Translations under genes and position numbers: made by a program
Part shown: in pieces, positions 1 to 9,034 of the stretch
Position numbering within the stretch: the stretch's first letter is position 1
Layout: the number at the start of each line of letters is the position of its first letter
Assembly: GCA_947467625.1 (NCBI GenBank)
Contig: CANIJN010000019.1
Location: 1 to 36,619, forward strand
Reading direction: 5' to 3'
DNA length: 36,619 nt
From: Opitutia bacterium
GTDB lineage: Bacteria; Verrucomicrobiota; Verrucomicrobiia; Opitutales; Opitutaceae
The notes under the pieces: generated by a model
Databases searched by the model: none
Told to the model about the DNA's origin: nothing
What the model saw: the letters and a program-made list of their open reading frames with translations, nothing else

Positions 1-1554
1 CAGCAGGCTGAAGTTGAGCACGCCGTAAGCCGCCTTGTTCCGCGTCACCGAGAGATTATTGGTGGAGAAGGGCAACGTCACAGGATCGAAGTCGGTCGTG
101 TAGTCCCAGGTGGCGGAGTTCTTCATGTCCCAAACGGGGAAGAACTGCGCCGTGGCCGATTGCCGCAAGCGGCCGAAACCGCGCGACTCATTGTAGAGCG
201 CGCCGAACAGCGGTTTCACCTTGATACCGTTCAGCACAAGATTGCCGGCCAATTCCACCTGTGAAGACTTGCTCTGGCCAAACGACTCCTGGAGCCGTTT
301 GCGGCGGCCGAGCTGCGCAGCCGGCGCATTGAGCGCGAGATTGATATTATTGAGCAAATCCGCCGCATAGGCGCGGGCCGCGATCAGATAATTCGCCGAT
401 GAAATCGGCAGGGTCGCCCCGGCCGGATAGTAGCTGGGTGGCACGGTGATGCTCACCGCACCGAGGCCGGTGAGTTTTTGCGCAACCCGATTCTTGCTCC
501 AATTGAAATTCGTGCGCGTCGTCCACGTATCCGTGATCTTGGCCGTCAGCTCGGCATTGATTGTCTCATAATCCGTGAACCGATGGTCGTTGTTCGAAAC
601 ATAGTTGAACGAGCGGGGTAGCGGGTAGTAGCTCAGAAACCCGGGATCGCTGTTGTCGAGCGCGTTGATCAAAACGCCCGTGGCGCTCAGGATTCCGCTC
701 GCAGGCGGCAACGCGACCACTTCCGTGTTCGGCTTGATGTGCGCCTGAGGCGGCGTCTCCCGGCGCGAGAACCACTGGTAATCGACCGTCAGCGCGACTC
801 GGTCCGAGATCCGCCACGTCACCACCGGAGCCAAGACGGTCGTGCCTTGCTTGCCGGGTGTGATAAACTCGAAACCGTTTTCATAGGCGCCGTTGAAGCG
901 AAACAGTAATTTCTTATCAACCAGCGGTTGGTTAACATCGAGCGTCGTGCGCCAAAAACTCTGGGTGCCCACTTGTGCATTGACCGTGGTCGACGCTTTA
1001 GTGCCTGGCCGCTTCGTGATGTAGTTCACCGTGCCGCCCGGCGCCACCTGTCCGTAAAGCACGGACGACGGACCTTTCACGACCTCGACACGCTCGACCG
1101 TCAACGTGTCGATGTAGCCTTCGCCCACGAAACCGTTGTGCTGCGGAGTCTGATCAAAGCCGCGGATCGTGTAGACCGCGTTGCCGGCGTTAAACTCACG
1201 TCCCGCACTCGTAACGCTCGGAGCATACTGCACCACATCGAACAGGTCACGTGCGCCCACATCGGTGATGAATTGCTGCGTAAAAGCGCTGATCGAGAAA
1301 GGTAGGTCCTTAATCGGCGTATCGATCCGGGTGGCCGATACAGAATTACCGGCACGGTAGCCTTTATCGGACGCAGTGGTCACCTGAAACGTCGACAAGA
1401 CAATCGTTTCTTCGGTGGCTGCCGCAGCGGGTGCAGCGGCTGGAGTTTGCGCGCGCAATCCGACAGCAACGCACGCGAGCACCGCGCAGGTGACGCGGAC
1501 AAAACCAAGTCGTGCCGAAGCAACGACCCGGATGGTAGGGGAGGTTTTGGTCAT
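1..1554 (-). CDS. TonB-dependent receptor (5' part; C-terminus beyond window)
   Basis: Outer-membrane beta-barrel receptor that would import a large ligand such as a siderophore or oligosaccharide, energised by TonB. The frame is open from ATG 1554 to base 1 (518 codons), so the end of the barrel lies outside the window. An N-terminal signal peptide (about residues 1-35, ending near LRAQTPA) is followed by a short Ala-rich linker. Next comes a VLSTFQVTT segment typical of Opitutaceae receptors, then a plug domain with conserved stretches such as VQYAPSVTSAG, YTIRGF and VEVVKGPSSVLYGQVAPGG (residues about 80-180). Barrel-like sequence follows. The substrate cannot be read from the sequence. 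The spacer to the upstream xseA gene is only 114 bp. Confidence 0.9.
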   Translation of the reverse strand, partial: MTKTSPTIRVVASARLGFVRVTCAVLACVAVGLRAQTPAAAPAAAATEETIVLSTFQVTTASDKGYRAGNSVSATRIDTPIKDLPFSISAFTQQFITDVGARDLFDVVQYAPSVTSAGREFNAGNAVYTIRGFDQTPQHNGFVGEGYIDTLTVERVEVVKGPSSVLYGQVAPGGTVNYITKRPGTKASTTVNAQVGTQSFWRTTLDVNQPLVDKKLLFRFNGAYENGFEFITPGKQGTTVLAPVVTWRISDRVALTVDYQWFSRRETPPQAHIKPNTEVVALPPASGILSATGVLINALDNSDPGFLSYYPLPRSFNYVSNNDHRFTDYETINAELTAKITDTWTTRTNFNWSKNRVAQKLTGLGAVSITVPPSYYPAGATLPISSANYLIAARAYAADLLNNINLALNAPAAQLGRRKRLQESFGQSKSSQVELAGNLVLNGIKVKPLFGALYNESRGFGRLRQSATAQFFPVWDMKNSATWDYTTDFDPVTLPFSTNNLSVTRNKAAYGVLNFSLL

Positions 1555-1668
1555 AGGAAAAGGTGTCTCGGTAAACGGGCCGAACGGTCAGGGCGACCCG
1601 CCAAGCTTTCATAGTTATTAGCAGCTCCTGACTGCCAAGCGAAATGCTCTGCCGTGTCTCAACCCGAC

Positions 1669-2958
1669 CTACTCCGCCCGCATCTTTGTCATTCCGTCCG
1701 TAAACTCCGCCTGCAACACCTGTCCGATCTCCACTTCCGCACGCCGACCGACCGGCTTTCCGGCCTCGTCGCGCAGGATCACAAAACCACGATTCAACAC
1801 CGAAGCCGGACTCGCCGCCTGCAACCGCTTCCACAGGGAGAGCAGTCGATGGGATTCCCTCTGCACGCGAAATTCCGGCGAAACCCGCGCCAGCGCCGCC
1901 CGCACCTCACCCCACTGTTGCCGCCGCACCTGTACCGACGTGCGCAACGCCGCCCCCAGCCGGTTCGAAAGATCATCGAGTCGCAAAAAACCTTGTTCGA
2001 TTTGCGCCTCCGGCGACAACAACCTCAACCGCGACTGCGCGTGATCCAATCGCTCACCCGCCCGCGCCATCGCACCGTCGAGCGATGCCGTCATCGCGTC
2101 GTCCGCCTGCGCCGCACGTTGCGCACACGCCACAAATTCACTCGAGATCAGCTCCGCCGCCGCGCTCGGTGTCTCCGCCCGCCGGTCCGCCGCAAAATCG
2201 CACAGCGTAAAATCAATTTCGTGCCCCACCGCCGAAATCACCGGCACCGTGCACGCCGCCACCGCCCGCACGAGCACCTCTTCGTTAAAGGCCCACAGAT
2301 CCTCCAAGCTTCCACCGCCGCGCCCAATCACCATGACGTCAAAAATACCCAGCTCCTGCGCGCACGCCACCATCGCGGCCATTTCCGCCGCCGCTCCTTC
2401 ACCCTGCACTTTCGCCGGCAACACCACCACGCGTCCGCGCCAACCGCGGCGTTTCAAAATCCGCATAAAATCCTGCACCGCCGCTCCCGTCGGTGACGTA
2501 ATAAAACCCACGCACGCGGGCATCGCGGGAATCGCCCGCTTCGTTTCCACCGCAAATAATCCCTCCGCCGCGAGCCGCGCCTTCAGGGCCTCAAATTCGC
2601 GCTGTAATTTCCCCACCCCATCCTCGATCACGACACGCACGATCAGCTGATACTGCCCGCGCGCCTCGTAAACACTCACCTCGCCATACACGACGACCTG
2701 CGTGCCTTCGCAGACCTTCACCGTCTGCCGCGCCGCATCGCCGCGAAACATCACCGCACTCAATTGCGCCCCACCATCTTTCAGCGAAAAATACACGTGC
2801 CCACTCGCCTGCGCCCGCACGTTGGTCACCTCACCCCGCACCCACCCAGGGCGCAGCCCGCTTTCGAGCAGCGTCTTTACGCGCCGCGTAAACCCGCTCA
2901 CCGACTCTATTTCCGCCCCCGCATCACCGGCGAACAAGGACTCGTCCCGCGTCTTCAT
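1669..2958 (-). CDS. xseA: Exodeoxyribonuclease VII large subunit
   Basis: Catalytic large subunit of exonuclease VII, which degrades single-stranded DNA from either end into oligonucleotides (repair and recombination). 429 aa from ATG 2958. It has an N-terminal OB-fold (about residues 10-110, with GWVRGEVTN and GHVYFSLKD). The family signature block follows: GRGGGSLEDLWAFNEE, then VISAVGHEIDFTLCDFAADRRAETPSAAAEL. The C-terminus is helical. An upstream in-frame start exists at about 3006 but would overlap the preceding gene. ATG 2958 lies one base past that gene's stop (2960-2962), implying translational coupling. The small subunit gene xseB is not in the window. Confidence 0.93.
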   Translation of the reverse strand: MKTRDESLFAGDAGAEIESVSGFTRRVKTLLESGLRPGWVRGEVTNVRAQASGHVYFSLKDGGAQLSAVMFRGDAARQTVKVCEGTQVVVYGEVSVYEARGQYQLIVRVVIEDGVGKLQREFEALKARLAAEGLFAVETKRAIPAMPACVGFITSPTGAAVQDFMRILKRRGWRGRVVVLPAKVQGEGAAAEMAAMVACAQELGIFDVMVIGRGGGSLEDLWAFNEEVLVRAVAACTVPVISAVGHEIDFTLCDFAADRRAETPSAAAELISSEFVACAQRAAQADDAMTASLDGAMARAGERLDHAQSRLRLLSPEAQIEQGFLRLDDLSNRLGAALRTSVQVRRQQWGEVRAALARVSPEFRVQRESHRLLSLWKRLQAASPASVLNRGFVILRDEAGKPVGRRAEVEIGQVLQAEFTDGMTKMRAE

Positions 2959-2959
2959 A

Positions 2960-3685
2960 TCACGCGTCACCGACTGGCGGCACCCCGGTCGCCTTCTTTG
3001 CTCCATAATGATTCCTCAGTAAATGCGTGCCGACCGCCAACATCGCGATCAGGAGCGCCGCCGTGAGCGCCATTTTGCCGCGCCCCTGATTCAATGCGTC
3101 CCCAAACAATATGAAAGCAACATTGAGCGAACCCTGAATCGCGACCGACACCCAGAGGTAACGCACGAACGGCACGTCCGCGAGACCGAGCAAATAGTTC
3201 TGCACGAAAAACGGGACCACCGGTGTCACCCGGATCAGGACGATCAAATCGGTGACAGCCCCCTTCTCAACCGCCGGCAACGTGTAGCCAAACCGCGCCA
3301 ACAGCCGCGCACACAGCGGCCGCAACCAGCGCCGCGCGAGCCAATACGTGAGGGTCAGATTGAAAGTGATCGCGGCCAGACCCAACATCGTGACGACGGG
3401 CAAGCCCAACCGCTCGCCGAAAACCGGACCGGCCGCCAACGCGAAGGGACTGTTCGGCACGCCCAGCCCCGGCAGCACCGCCATCGCACTGAAAAATACG
3501 ACCGGCCCCGCGGCAGACATCCGCCCCACCACCGCCGTCTTGAGCTGCAGCGCCGCATCGAGGGCCACCCGCCAGCCCACGAAATACACGACCGCCACAC
3601 CGATCGCCCCACCCACCAATGCCCCCACCGCCAATTGCTTGAGCGGCAACTTTTTTTTCTCCCCGGAAACTTCGGACGACGACAT
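2960..3685 (-). CDS. DedA/TVP38/TMEM64 (VTT-domain) membrane protein
   Basis: Integral inner-membrane protein of the SNARE-associated/VTT family. Members are linked to membrane homeostasis and lipid scrambling, but the specific substrate is unknown. 241 aa from ATG 3685. After a charged N-terminus (SGEKKKLP) come several hydrophobic helices. Family hallmarks are a gly/pro-rich loop (LPGLGVPNSPFALAAGPVFG), a central FNLTLTYWLARRWLRP, and IRVTPVVPFFVQNYLLGLADVPFVRYLW. The frame stays open upstream to about 3934 with no stop, so an N-terminal extension of up to 83 residues is possible. ATG 3685 gives the normal family length. The gene is coupled to xseA by a 1-bp gap. Confidence 0.8.
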   Translation of the reverse strand: MSSSEVSGEKKKLPLKQLAVGALVGGAIGVAVVYFVGWRVALDAALQLKTAVVGRMSAAGPVVFFSAMAVLPGLGVPNSPFALAAGPVFGERLGLPVVTMLGLAAITFNLTLTYWLARRWLRPLCARLLARFGYTLPAVEKGAVTDLIVLIRVTPVVPFFVQNYLLGLADVPFVRYLWVSVAIQGSLNVAFILFGDALNQGRGKMALTAALLIAMLAVGTHLLRNHYGAKKATGVPPVGDA

Positions 3686-4323
3686 CCGCCGAGCCTGCCC
3701 GCCCGCGCGCGCCACCGTCAAGCGCTCCGCCAATTGCACCACCGGATCGCACGGCCCGGTCACGCTGGACAACGCCACAGCGAGCGCCTTCGTCCAAAAA
3801 ATCCGACGCTCATAGTGCGTCCGAAAGAAATCCACCGCCCGCCACGTCTCGTCGCACCACGCCGGAGAGAGCCCCCTCCACATCCCCCGCATCGCCACAC
3901 GGACTGTCCGTCCCCGCCACCGCCACCCGCGCACGTTGCGCCACCATCAGCACGACAACAACCACCGCCGCGAGCCATCCTCTGCTCCGCTCGCTTCGTG
4001 CCTCCGCGTCTCCTTGCGCCAGTCGAAATTTCTGGTTTCTCCGTCTCGGCTTCGCCAGCGACACTCCCCTTACATAAAAAATCGTTCGTCAAACACCGCG
4101 CCTATTCCCGCGCCCCTCCGCACCACCGAGCTCGCGGCTACCGAAAAATCCAGCGTTCGCAGGACGTGGGTATCCATTCCCGCCCACCTCAAAATCATCC
4201 GTCGAATCCGCGCCCTCCGCGGTAAAATACTCCGCCTCCTCATTCCAAGTCCGCCATTAAACGTTGAGCGTTCACCGTTGCACGTTGAGCGTTCGCCGCT
4301 CTCCTCCGCGCTCCCTCGCCTTC
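3686..4323. other. Intergenic stretch with possible degenerate ORF and dispersed repeats
   Basis: No gene can be assigned firmly. On the minus strand a reading frame from ATG 4064 to 3810 starts with a basic segment and a hydrophobic helix (GWLAAVVVVVLMVAQRA). A different minus frame (about 3870-3686) looks more protein-like (SPAWCDETWRAVDFF, TKALAVALSSVTGPCDPV) and runs in phase into the VTT gene, so a frameshifted small gene or a VTT N-terminal extension is possible. Around 3981-4020 there is low-complexity sequence of the dispersed type rich in 'ctccgcgtctcc'. At 4261-4272 and 4282-4293 the 12-mer acgttgagcgtt is directly repeated with a 21-bp period. Confidence 0.4.
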
Positions 4324-5073
4324 ATGACCGCCACCACCGCCGCACCTGCCCTCAGCGTCATTGTCGTCTGCAAAAACCCCGGCCCTCGCCTCCACGCCGC
4401 CCTCGCGAGCGTCTGGGAACAACGCCACGTCCACCCCGAGATCATCGTCATCGACGGCGCCTCCTCCGACGGCTCGCGCGAATGGCTCACCTCCCAACGC
4501 GCCCGCCTCGCCACGCTCGTCTCCGAGCCCGACGCCGGCCGCTATCACGCGATGAACCGGGGCGTCGCCCTGGCCACCGGCGAGTGGCTGCTCTTCCTCG
4601 GGGCCGACGACCGTCTCGTCGGCGACATGGTGCTGAGCGAGTCGCTCATTTGGATGAACAAGACCGAGGCCGGCATCGCCGTCGGCGAAATCGCCTACCA
4701 TGACGGACGCATCTCCAGGCTCCGCTCGAACGTGAATCCCTGCGCGAGAAATTTCGTCCCCTATCAGGGCACGTTCTACCGCCGCTCGTTGTTCGCCGAA
4801 AACGACGCCTTCGACACCTCGCTCGTCGTCATGGCCGCGTACGAATTTAATGTCCGCCTCTGGAAGAATCGCGTGCGCTTCAAACCCATCCCGCTCCGCA
4901 TCGCCGCCTGCGGCACCGGGGGCGCCAGTGACTTCGGGAGCTGGCGCGGCTACCGCGAAGAAATCACCGTCCGCCACCGCTATTTCTCCTTCGGCCGTTG
5001 CCTCGTCTGGGACGCCCTCACCCTCGTCCGCTACGTCCGCAAGAAAATTGCTCGCAGCTTTTCCAGGCACTGA
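4324..5073 (+). CDS. Family 2 glycosyltransferase
   Basis: GT-A fold transferase that would add a sugar from a nucleotide-sugar donor during surface polysaccharide or glycolipid assembly. 249 aa from ATG 4324. Family 2 features are LSVIVVCKNPGPRL at the N-terminus, IIVIDGASSDGSREWL, SEPDAGRYHAMNRGVALATGEWLLFLGADD (the DD is the metal-binding motif) and an acceptor-side segment YQGTFYRRSLF. An earlier in-frame start at 4264 would read through a repeat and adds nothing conserved. Its 3' end overlaps the convergent gene at 5031-6122 by 43 bp. Acceptor and donor are unknown. Confidence 0.85.
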   Translation: MTATTAAPALSVIVVCKNPGPRLHAALASVWEQRHVHPEIIVIDGASSDGSREWLTSQRARLATLVSEPDAGRYHAMNRGVALATGEWLLFLGADDRLVGDMVLSESLIWMNKTEAGIAVGEIAYHDGRISRLRSNVNPCARNFVPYQGTFYRRSLFAENDAFDTSLVVMAAYEFNVRLWKNRVRFKPIPLRIAACGTGGASDFGSWRGYREEITVRHRYFSFGRCLVWDALTLVRYVRKKIARSFSRH

Positions 5074-6122
5074 CCCGACCAGCGCCCGAGCCCGCCGCGC
5101 AGGTTGAAAAACTCGTCGCCAACCCGCAGCCAGCCGCCGCCAAACACCAGTCGCAGCAACCAGCTCCGCCCAAACTCCCGTGCGATCAGCACGGGGCGCC
5201 GTGTAAAATCGAAGCCCGCACGACGCGCCGCGAGTTCGTCGCGGGCCGCCAACAACGCGCGCCCATACGGACTATAAATCCTACGCCGCAACCGCCGCGG
5301 CATCACGCCGTAGTCGAGCTGGCCTGACTCCCACCACCAGTCCCCGTAGATCGGCCGGAACTGCGCAAAGTGAAAGAGCACCAGCGGCTCGCCGTCCACC
5401 CGCAGCTCATCCTGCGCCGCGCCCGCACCACCCACCTCGGCCGCGAGCTCCACCCCCGCCCCATTCCACGGCGCTAAATTCACGCCTGCATTCGGCAAGA
5501 CCAGCAACGCCGCGCCCACCCGCTCCGGCCACTCATCCAAGTATTTTTGATGCGTATACTTCCCCTCCTCCAGCCGGTCATGACACCACTCGAGACAACG
5601 CCCGCGCCACTCGTCCAAACACGCCCGACCCACGCCGTCGTTCTGGAAACTCAATAACCCCACGTTAAATTTTCCGTGCCGTTCATAGCGCTTCAGCCAA
5701 AGCGGCAACCGCTGCGCCGTCACGAGCACGCTCGCCTTCGCCGCGTCCATCGCTTCGAAAATCCGCGCCGGACTCGCGAAAAAAAACATCTCCGCCTCGA
5801 CAGAGGTGATCCGCTCGATCCCCACCCTCATCCCATGTTTCGCCAGCAACCACCGCGGCCAGCACGGCGACAGGGTAAAAAAATATTCCGCCCGCGTCCG
5901 GTTCGCCTTTGCCGCCGCCAAGTCCGCATCGCCCGCCTCCACTTCCGCCAAGGGCACCACGCGCAACCACGTGCCACCCACCTCCCGCAACACGTCCGCC
6001 GTAAATTCATCCAGCGCCAAAACCCACAACACGGAGTCCACATCACATTTCGCCAGCGACCGCCATAACGCCAGCCCCTGCGCCAGCAACCCACGATCAC
6101 AATAGGTACAGTAGTGATTCAT
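5031..6122 (-). CDS. Glycosyltransferase, GT8-like nucleotide-diphospho-sugar transferase
   Basis: 363 aa from ATG 6122. It starts NHYCTYCDRGLLAQGLALWRSL, the usual beginning of this polysaccharide-cluster transferase family. A metal or nucleotide-sugar region follows (VEAEMFFFASPARIF), then GKFNVGLLSFQND and a HQKYLDEWPERV segment near VNLAPWN. These are hallmarks of GT8-like enzymes found in O-antigen/capsule loci. It is the only intact gene in a minus-strand run whose upstream members (FkbM-like and Wzx-like) are broken, so its pathway may be incomplete. A GTG at 6143 is an alternative start. The C-terminal codons overlap the convergent GT2 gene. Confidence 0.75.
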   Translation of the reverse strand: MNHYCTYCDRGLLAQGLALWRSLAKCDVDSVLWVLALDEFTADVLREVGGTWLRVVPLAEVEAGDADLAAAKANRTRAEYFFTLSPCWPRWLLAKHGMRVGIERITSVEAEMFFFASPARIFEAMDAAKASVLVTAQRLPLWLKRYERHGKFNVGLLSFQNDGVGRACLDEWRGRCLEWCHDRLEEGKYTHQKYLDEWPERVGAALLVLPNAGVNLAPWNGAGVELAAEVGGAGAAQDELRVDGEPLVLFHFAQFRPIYGDWWWESGQLDYGVMPRRLRRRIYSPYGRALLAARDELAARRAGFDFTRRPVLIAREFGRSWLLRLVFGGGWLRVGDEFFNLRGGLGRWSGQCLEKLRAIFLRT

Positions 6123-6139
6123 GTCATACGCTCCGGCGC

Positions 6140-6529
6140 TCACCCCACTTCAACCAGCGCCACACCATCCGCGGCACGCCCTCCACCATGGCCACTCGCC
6201 GACGCCATCGCGTTGAAATTTCCGCCGCCAAACCACCCCGCCCCCGCTCCCGGCACCGACGCGACCAACCAGCCCGGCCAGCCGCGAATCTTTTTAAAAT
6301 AGCCGGTGTTGCTCGGCCGCACCCCGTCGTTCGCTCCCGCCTCAATAAGCACGCCGCCGTCGCGGGCGAGGCGACGCTCCCATGTCCGGTCAATGTCGTC
6401 GAGCGCCGGCCGCGAGGAGCTCGGCACACCCAGCGCCTCGACCCCGCCCGCGCCCCGCCGCAGGCGCTGAAGCGATTGGCGTCGGCTGGAAGAGATGTTC
6501 ATGCGCAGCGAAGATAACGCGACCCGCAT
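6140..6529 (-). pseudogene. FkbM-family methyltransferase fragment
   Basis: Only the N-terminal part of an FkbM-type SAM-dependent methyltransferase is recognisable. The SAM-binding segment is VLIEAGANDGVRPSNTGYF followed by KKIRGWPGWLV, matching the family's usual 'IEAGANDG...SNT.YFE..RGW.G.LVEP' pattern. After about residue 92 the frame loses similarity and ends at 6140. FkbM proteins are usually about 230-280 aa; this frame has 129 codons, and no continuation is visible before the glycosyltransferase starts at 6122. It is interpreted as a remnant left by deletion. The ATG at 6529 may not be the ancestral start. Confidence 0.6.
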
Positions 6530-6554
6530 CACGGAATCAACCCAGCCCGCGTTT

Positions 6555-6870
6555 TCATCGCCACCGTCGCCGGCGCCACACCCAACCCGCCCGCGCCGCG
6601 AAGCTGCTCGCCAGTAACTCCGCCGTCCGCTCGCCCGACGGCAATTGCGCGCGTTTCAAAATCGCGTCGAGTCCCAGCGCTGGCACGAAACCGAGCAGCG
6701 TCACCAGGGCCACACCGTCACTCAGGGGGCCCAACCGCTCCGACCCGAGGCCGCGCGACGAATAACCCCACGACCGTCCCGAGCACGAAACGCCCCGCCC
6801 GCTCCGCAATCCGCCAGCCCAAATCGGCCGCCGCCTCGCGAAAACCCAGCTTTGCCCAGACCTCGGCCAT
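6555..6870 (-). pseudogene. Wzx-like polysaccharide flippase fragment, frameshifted and truncated
   Basis: N-terminal remnant of an oligosaccharide flippase (MATE/MVF superfamily). From ATG 6870 one frame reads MAEVWAKLGFREAAADLGW, then RAGRFVLGTVVGLFVARP. At about 6750 the similarity jumps to another frame that continues LGSERLGPLSDGVALVTLLG, then FVPALGLDAILKRAQL, ERTAELLASSFAARAG. Together these match the usual 'R...FVLG..VG..VAR.LGPE.FG.LSYA.ALV.LF......GLD' beginning of Wzx proteins. A single-base loss near 6752 explains the shift. The second frame stops at 6555 after about 105 residues in total, against 420-480 for intact flippases. The gene is therefore both frameshifted and 3'-deleted. 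Confidence 0.65.
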
Positions 6871-6978
6871 CTCCTGCCTGCGGCGCACGGAGGGCGCCTC
6901 AGGCCTTGAGGACTTCCGCCGCCGTAATTGTTCTTCCCCCCGCCCCATCCCGCCCTAGCTTCCCTCACCTGCCTCCGC

Positions 6979-7668
6979 ATGAAACTCTCCATCGTCATCC
7001 CCTGCTACAACGAGACGAAAACTATCCGCGCCATCGTCGATCGCGTCCGCGCCGCCCCGATCGCGGAAAAGGAAATCATCATCGTGGATGACTGCTCGAC
7101 CGACGGCACCCGCGAAATCCTCCGCACCGCGATCGCCCCGCTCGTCGCCAAAATCATCTACCACGACGTCAACCAGGGCAAAGGGGCCGCGCTCCGCACC
7201 GGCATCGCCGCCGCCACCGGCGACGCTGTCATCATCCAGGACGCCGACCTCGAATACGACCCCAACGAATACCCGCGCCTCCTCAAACCCATTATCGACG
7301 GCAAGGCCGACGTCGTGTTCGGCTCCCGTTTCTCCGGCGGAGACGCCCACCGCGTCGTCTATTTTTGGCACATGGTCGGCAACAAGGTCCTCACGCTGCT
7401 CTCCAACATGGCGACTAATCTCAACCTCACCGACATGGAGACTTGCTACAAAGTTTTCCGCCGCGAGGTGATCCAAAAAATCAAGATCGAGGAAAATCGC
7501 TTCGGCTTCGAGCCCGAGATCACCGCCAAAGTCGCGCGTTCCGGCTCCGTGATCTACGAGGTCGGCATCAGTTACTACGGTCGCACCTACGCCGAGGGGA
7601 AAAAAATTGGCTGGCGTGACGGTTTCCGCGCACTCTGGGCCATCGGAAAATACAATTTCTTCCGTTGA
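6979..7668 (+). CDS. Family 2 glycosyltransferase, dolichyl-phosphate-mannose-synthase type
   Basis: 229 aa from ATG 6979. It resembles DPM1-type GT2 enzymes that transfer a hexose from a nucleotide sugar to a polyprenyl phosphate at the cytoplasmic membrane face. Motifs: [68 protein letters not shown] (the DAD is the metal site), [10 protein letters not shown] and a C-terminal [25 protein letters not shown] block typical of the subfamily. There are no transmembrane helices, unlike the DPM/GtrB enzymes that carry them. It is divergent from the broken flippase, with 108 bp between the starts. Confidence 0.9.
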   Translation: MKLSIVIPCYNETKTIRAIVDRVRAAPIAEKEIIIVDDCSTDGTREILRTAIAPLVAKIIYHDVNQGKGAALRTGIAAATGDAVIIQDADLEYDPNEYPRLLKPIIDGKADVVFGSRFSGGDAHRVVYFWHMVGNKVLTLLSNMATNLNLTDMETCYKVFRREVIQKIKIEENRFGFEPEITAKVARSGSVIYEVGISYYGRTYAEGKKIGWRDGFRALWAIGKYNFFR

Positions 7669-7827
7669 GCGGGCACCACCCGCGCGCACCTCGCTTCGCT
7701 GTAAACGCCGGACCGGTTCGTTCGGAGGATGCGATCAGGGCTATTCCGTCGCCGGGAGTGTGCGCAGCGCCCTCCCACCGCAAACGAGCTCGCCGAGCCC
7801 GTCACACCCGCCCGCTGCGTCCTTCCC

Positions 7828-8922
7828 TCAAACCCGGGTTGCGCTGGCCAACTCAGATAAAAAGCGCGCGTTTTGTGCGGGCGTTCCCACGGTAATCCGC
7901 ACCCATTCTGGCAACCCATAGGACCTGACCGGCCGCACGATCACACCCCTCCGTTGCAGCGCCTGGAACACCCGCTCGCCGTCTCCCACGCGCACCAACA
8001 TAAAATTCGCGACACTGCGCACCACCTCAAGCCCCAGCCCTTCACATCCTCGCACGAGGTCGGCAAGGCCCGCGCGATTTTCTCGCGCCGTTTTTTCGGC
8101 AAAATCGCTGTCGTCCAGTGCGGCCAGCGCCGCCGCCTGGGCGATCGCGTTGACGTTGAAGGGTTGCTTCACGCGGTTCAGCAAAGCGCACATTTCCGCA
8201 CTGCCGTAGCCATAGCCCACGCGGACGGAGGCGAGCCCGTAAATTTTCGAAAACGTCCGCAGGCCGATTATCTTGCGCCCCTCGGCGATCAGCGGACGCA
8301 GGTCGGGGGCGTTGACGAGGAATTCCGCGTAGGCTTCGTCAAACACCCCGACCACGTGCTCGGGTAACGCTCGCGCAAACGCTAAAAGTTCGGCCTCCGT
8401 GTTCGCCGTCCCCGTCGGATTGTTAGGCGTACACACGAACACCAACTTTGTCCGCGGCGTGATCGCGGCCGCCATCGCGTCCAAGTCATGCCGCCATTCG
8501 CGCAAGGGCACTTCGACCGGCGTGGCGCCGAACAACCGCGTCACCAGTTTGTAGACCACAAATGCCGGCGCGGCCATCACCACCTCGTCGCCTTCCCGGA
8601 GAAACACGTGACCGAGGAGTTCGATGATTTCGTTGGAGCCGTTCCCCACGATAAACTGCTCAGCCGCCAACCCCCACCGGGTCGCCAATTTTTGCCTCAG
8701 CGAAAAACACCCGCCATCAGGGTAGAGCTCGCCGTGCTCCAGAGCCCGTTTGGCCGCCGCCACCGCGAGCGGCGACGAACCCCAAGGATTTTCATTCGAT
8801 GCCAGCTTGATGATCCCCGTCGGATCGAGCCCCAACTCGCGCGCCACATCCTCAATCGGCTTACCCGGTTCATAAACGGGCTGCGTGAGCACTGACGGTT
8901 TCACCAACATATCAAGTTTCAT
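7828..8922 (-). CDS. hisC: Histidinol-phosphate aminotransferase
   Basis: PLP-dependent fold type I aminotransferase converting imidazole-acetol phosphate and glutamate to histidinol phosphate (histidine biosynthesis). Related activity on aromatic keto acids is possible. 364 aa from ATG 8922. Motifs: IIKLASNENPWGSSP, YPDGGCFSLRQKLA, IVGNGSNEIIELL, VFVCTPNNPTG, VFDEAYAEF, TFSKIYGLASVRVGYG (PLP lysine in FSK), and C-terminal NFMLVRVGDG with VRPVRSYGLPEWVRITVGT (phosphate-binding Arg). In-frame codons upstream to 9012 lack family similarity. No other his genes are nearby. It lies in the same direction as the HAD and TauE genes upstream. Confidence 0.92.
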   Translation of the reverse strand: MKLDMLVKPSVLTQPVYEPGKPIEDVARELGLDPTGIIKLASNENPWGSSPLAVAAAKRALEHGELYPDGGCFSLRQKLATRWGLAAEQFIVGNGSNEIIELLGHVFLREGDEVVMAAPAFVVYKLVTRLFGATPVEVPLREWRHDLDAMAAAITPRTKLVFVCTPNNPTGTANTEAELLAFARALPEHVVGVFDEAYAEFLVNAPDLRPLIAEGRKIIGLRTFSKIYGLASVRVGYGYGSAEMCALLNRVKQPFNVNAIAQAAALAALDDSDFAEKTARENRAGLADLVRGCEGLGLEVVRSVANFMLVRVGDGERVFQALQRRGVIVRPVRSYGLPEWVRITVGTPAQNARFLSELASATRV

Positions 8923-9034
8923 TCGTTCACTGGAACACGGTTCCCCCTTCACCCGGAAGCACGAAATTGCCTGACACCCGGATAACGGCCGACGCCCATC
9001 AGTGGCCCCCACGACCCGGTGAATCCTCTGCTGA

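Noticed and set aside
4240-5070. 276-codon open frame antisense to the first GT2 gene
   Set aside because: Mirror of the GT2 reading frame with biased composition and no motif.
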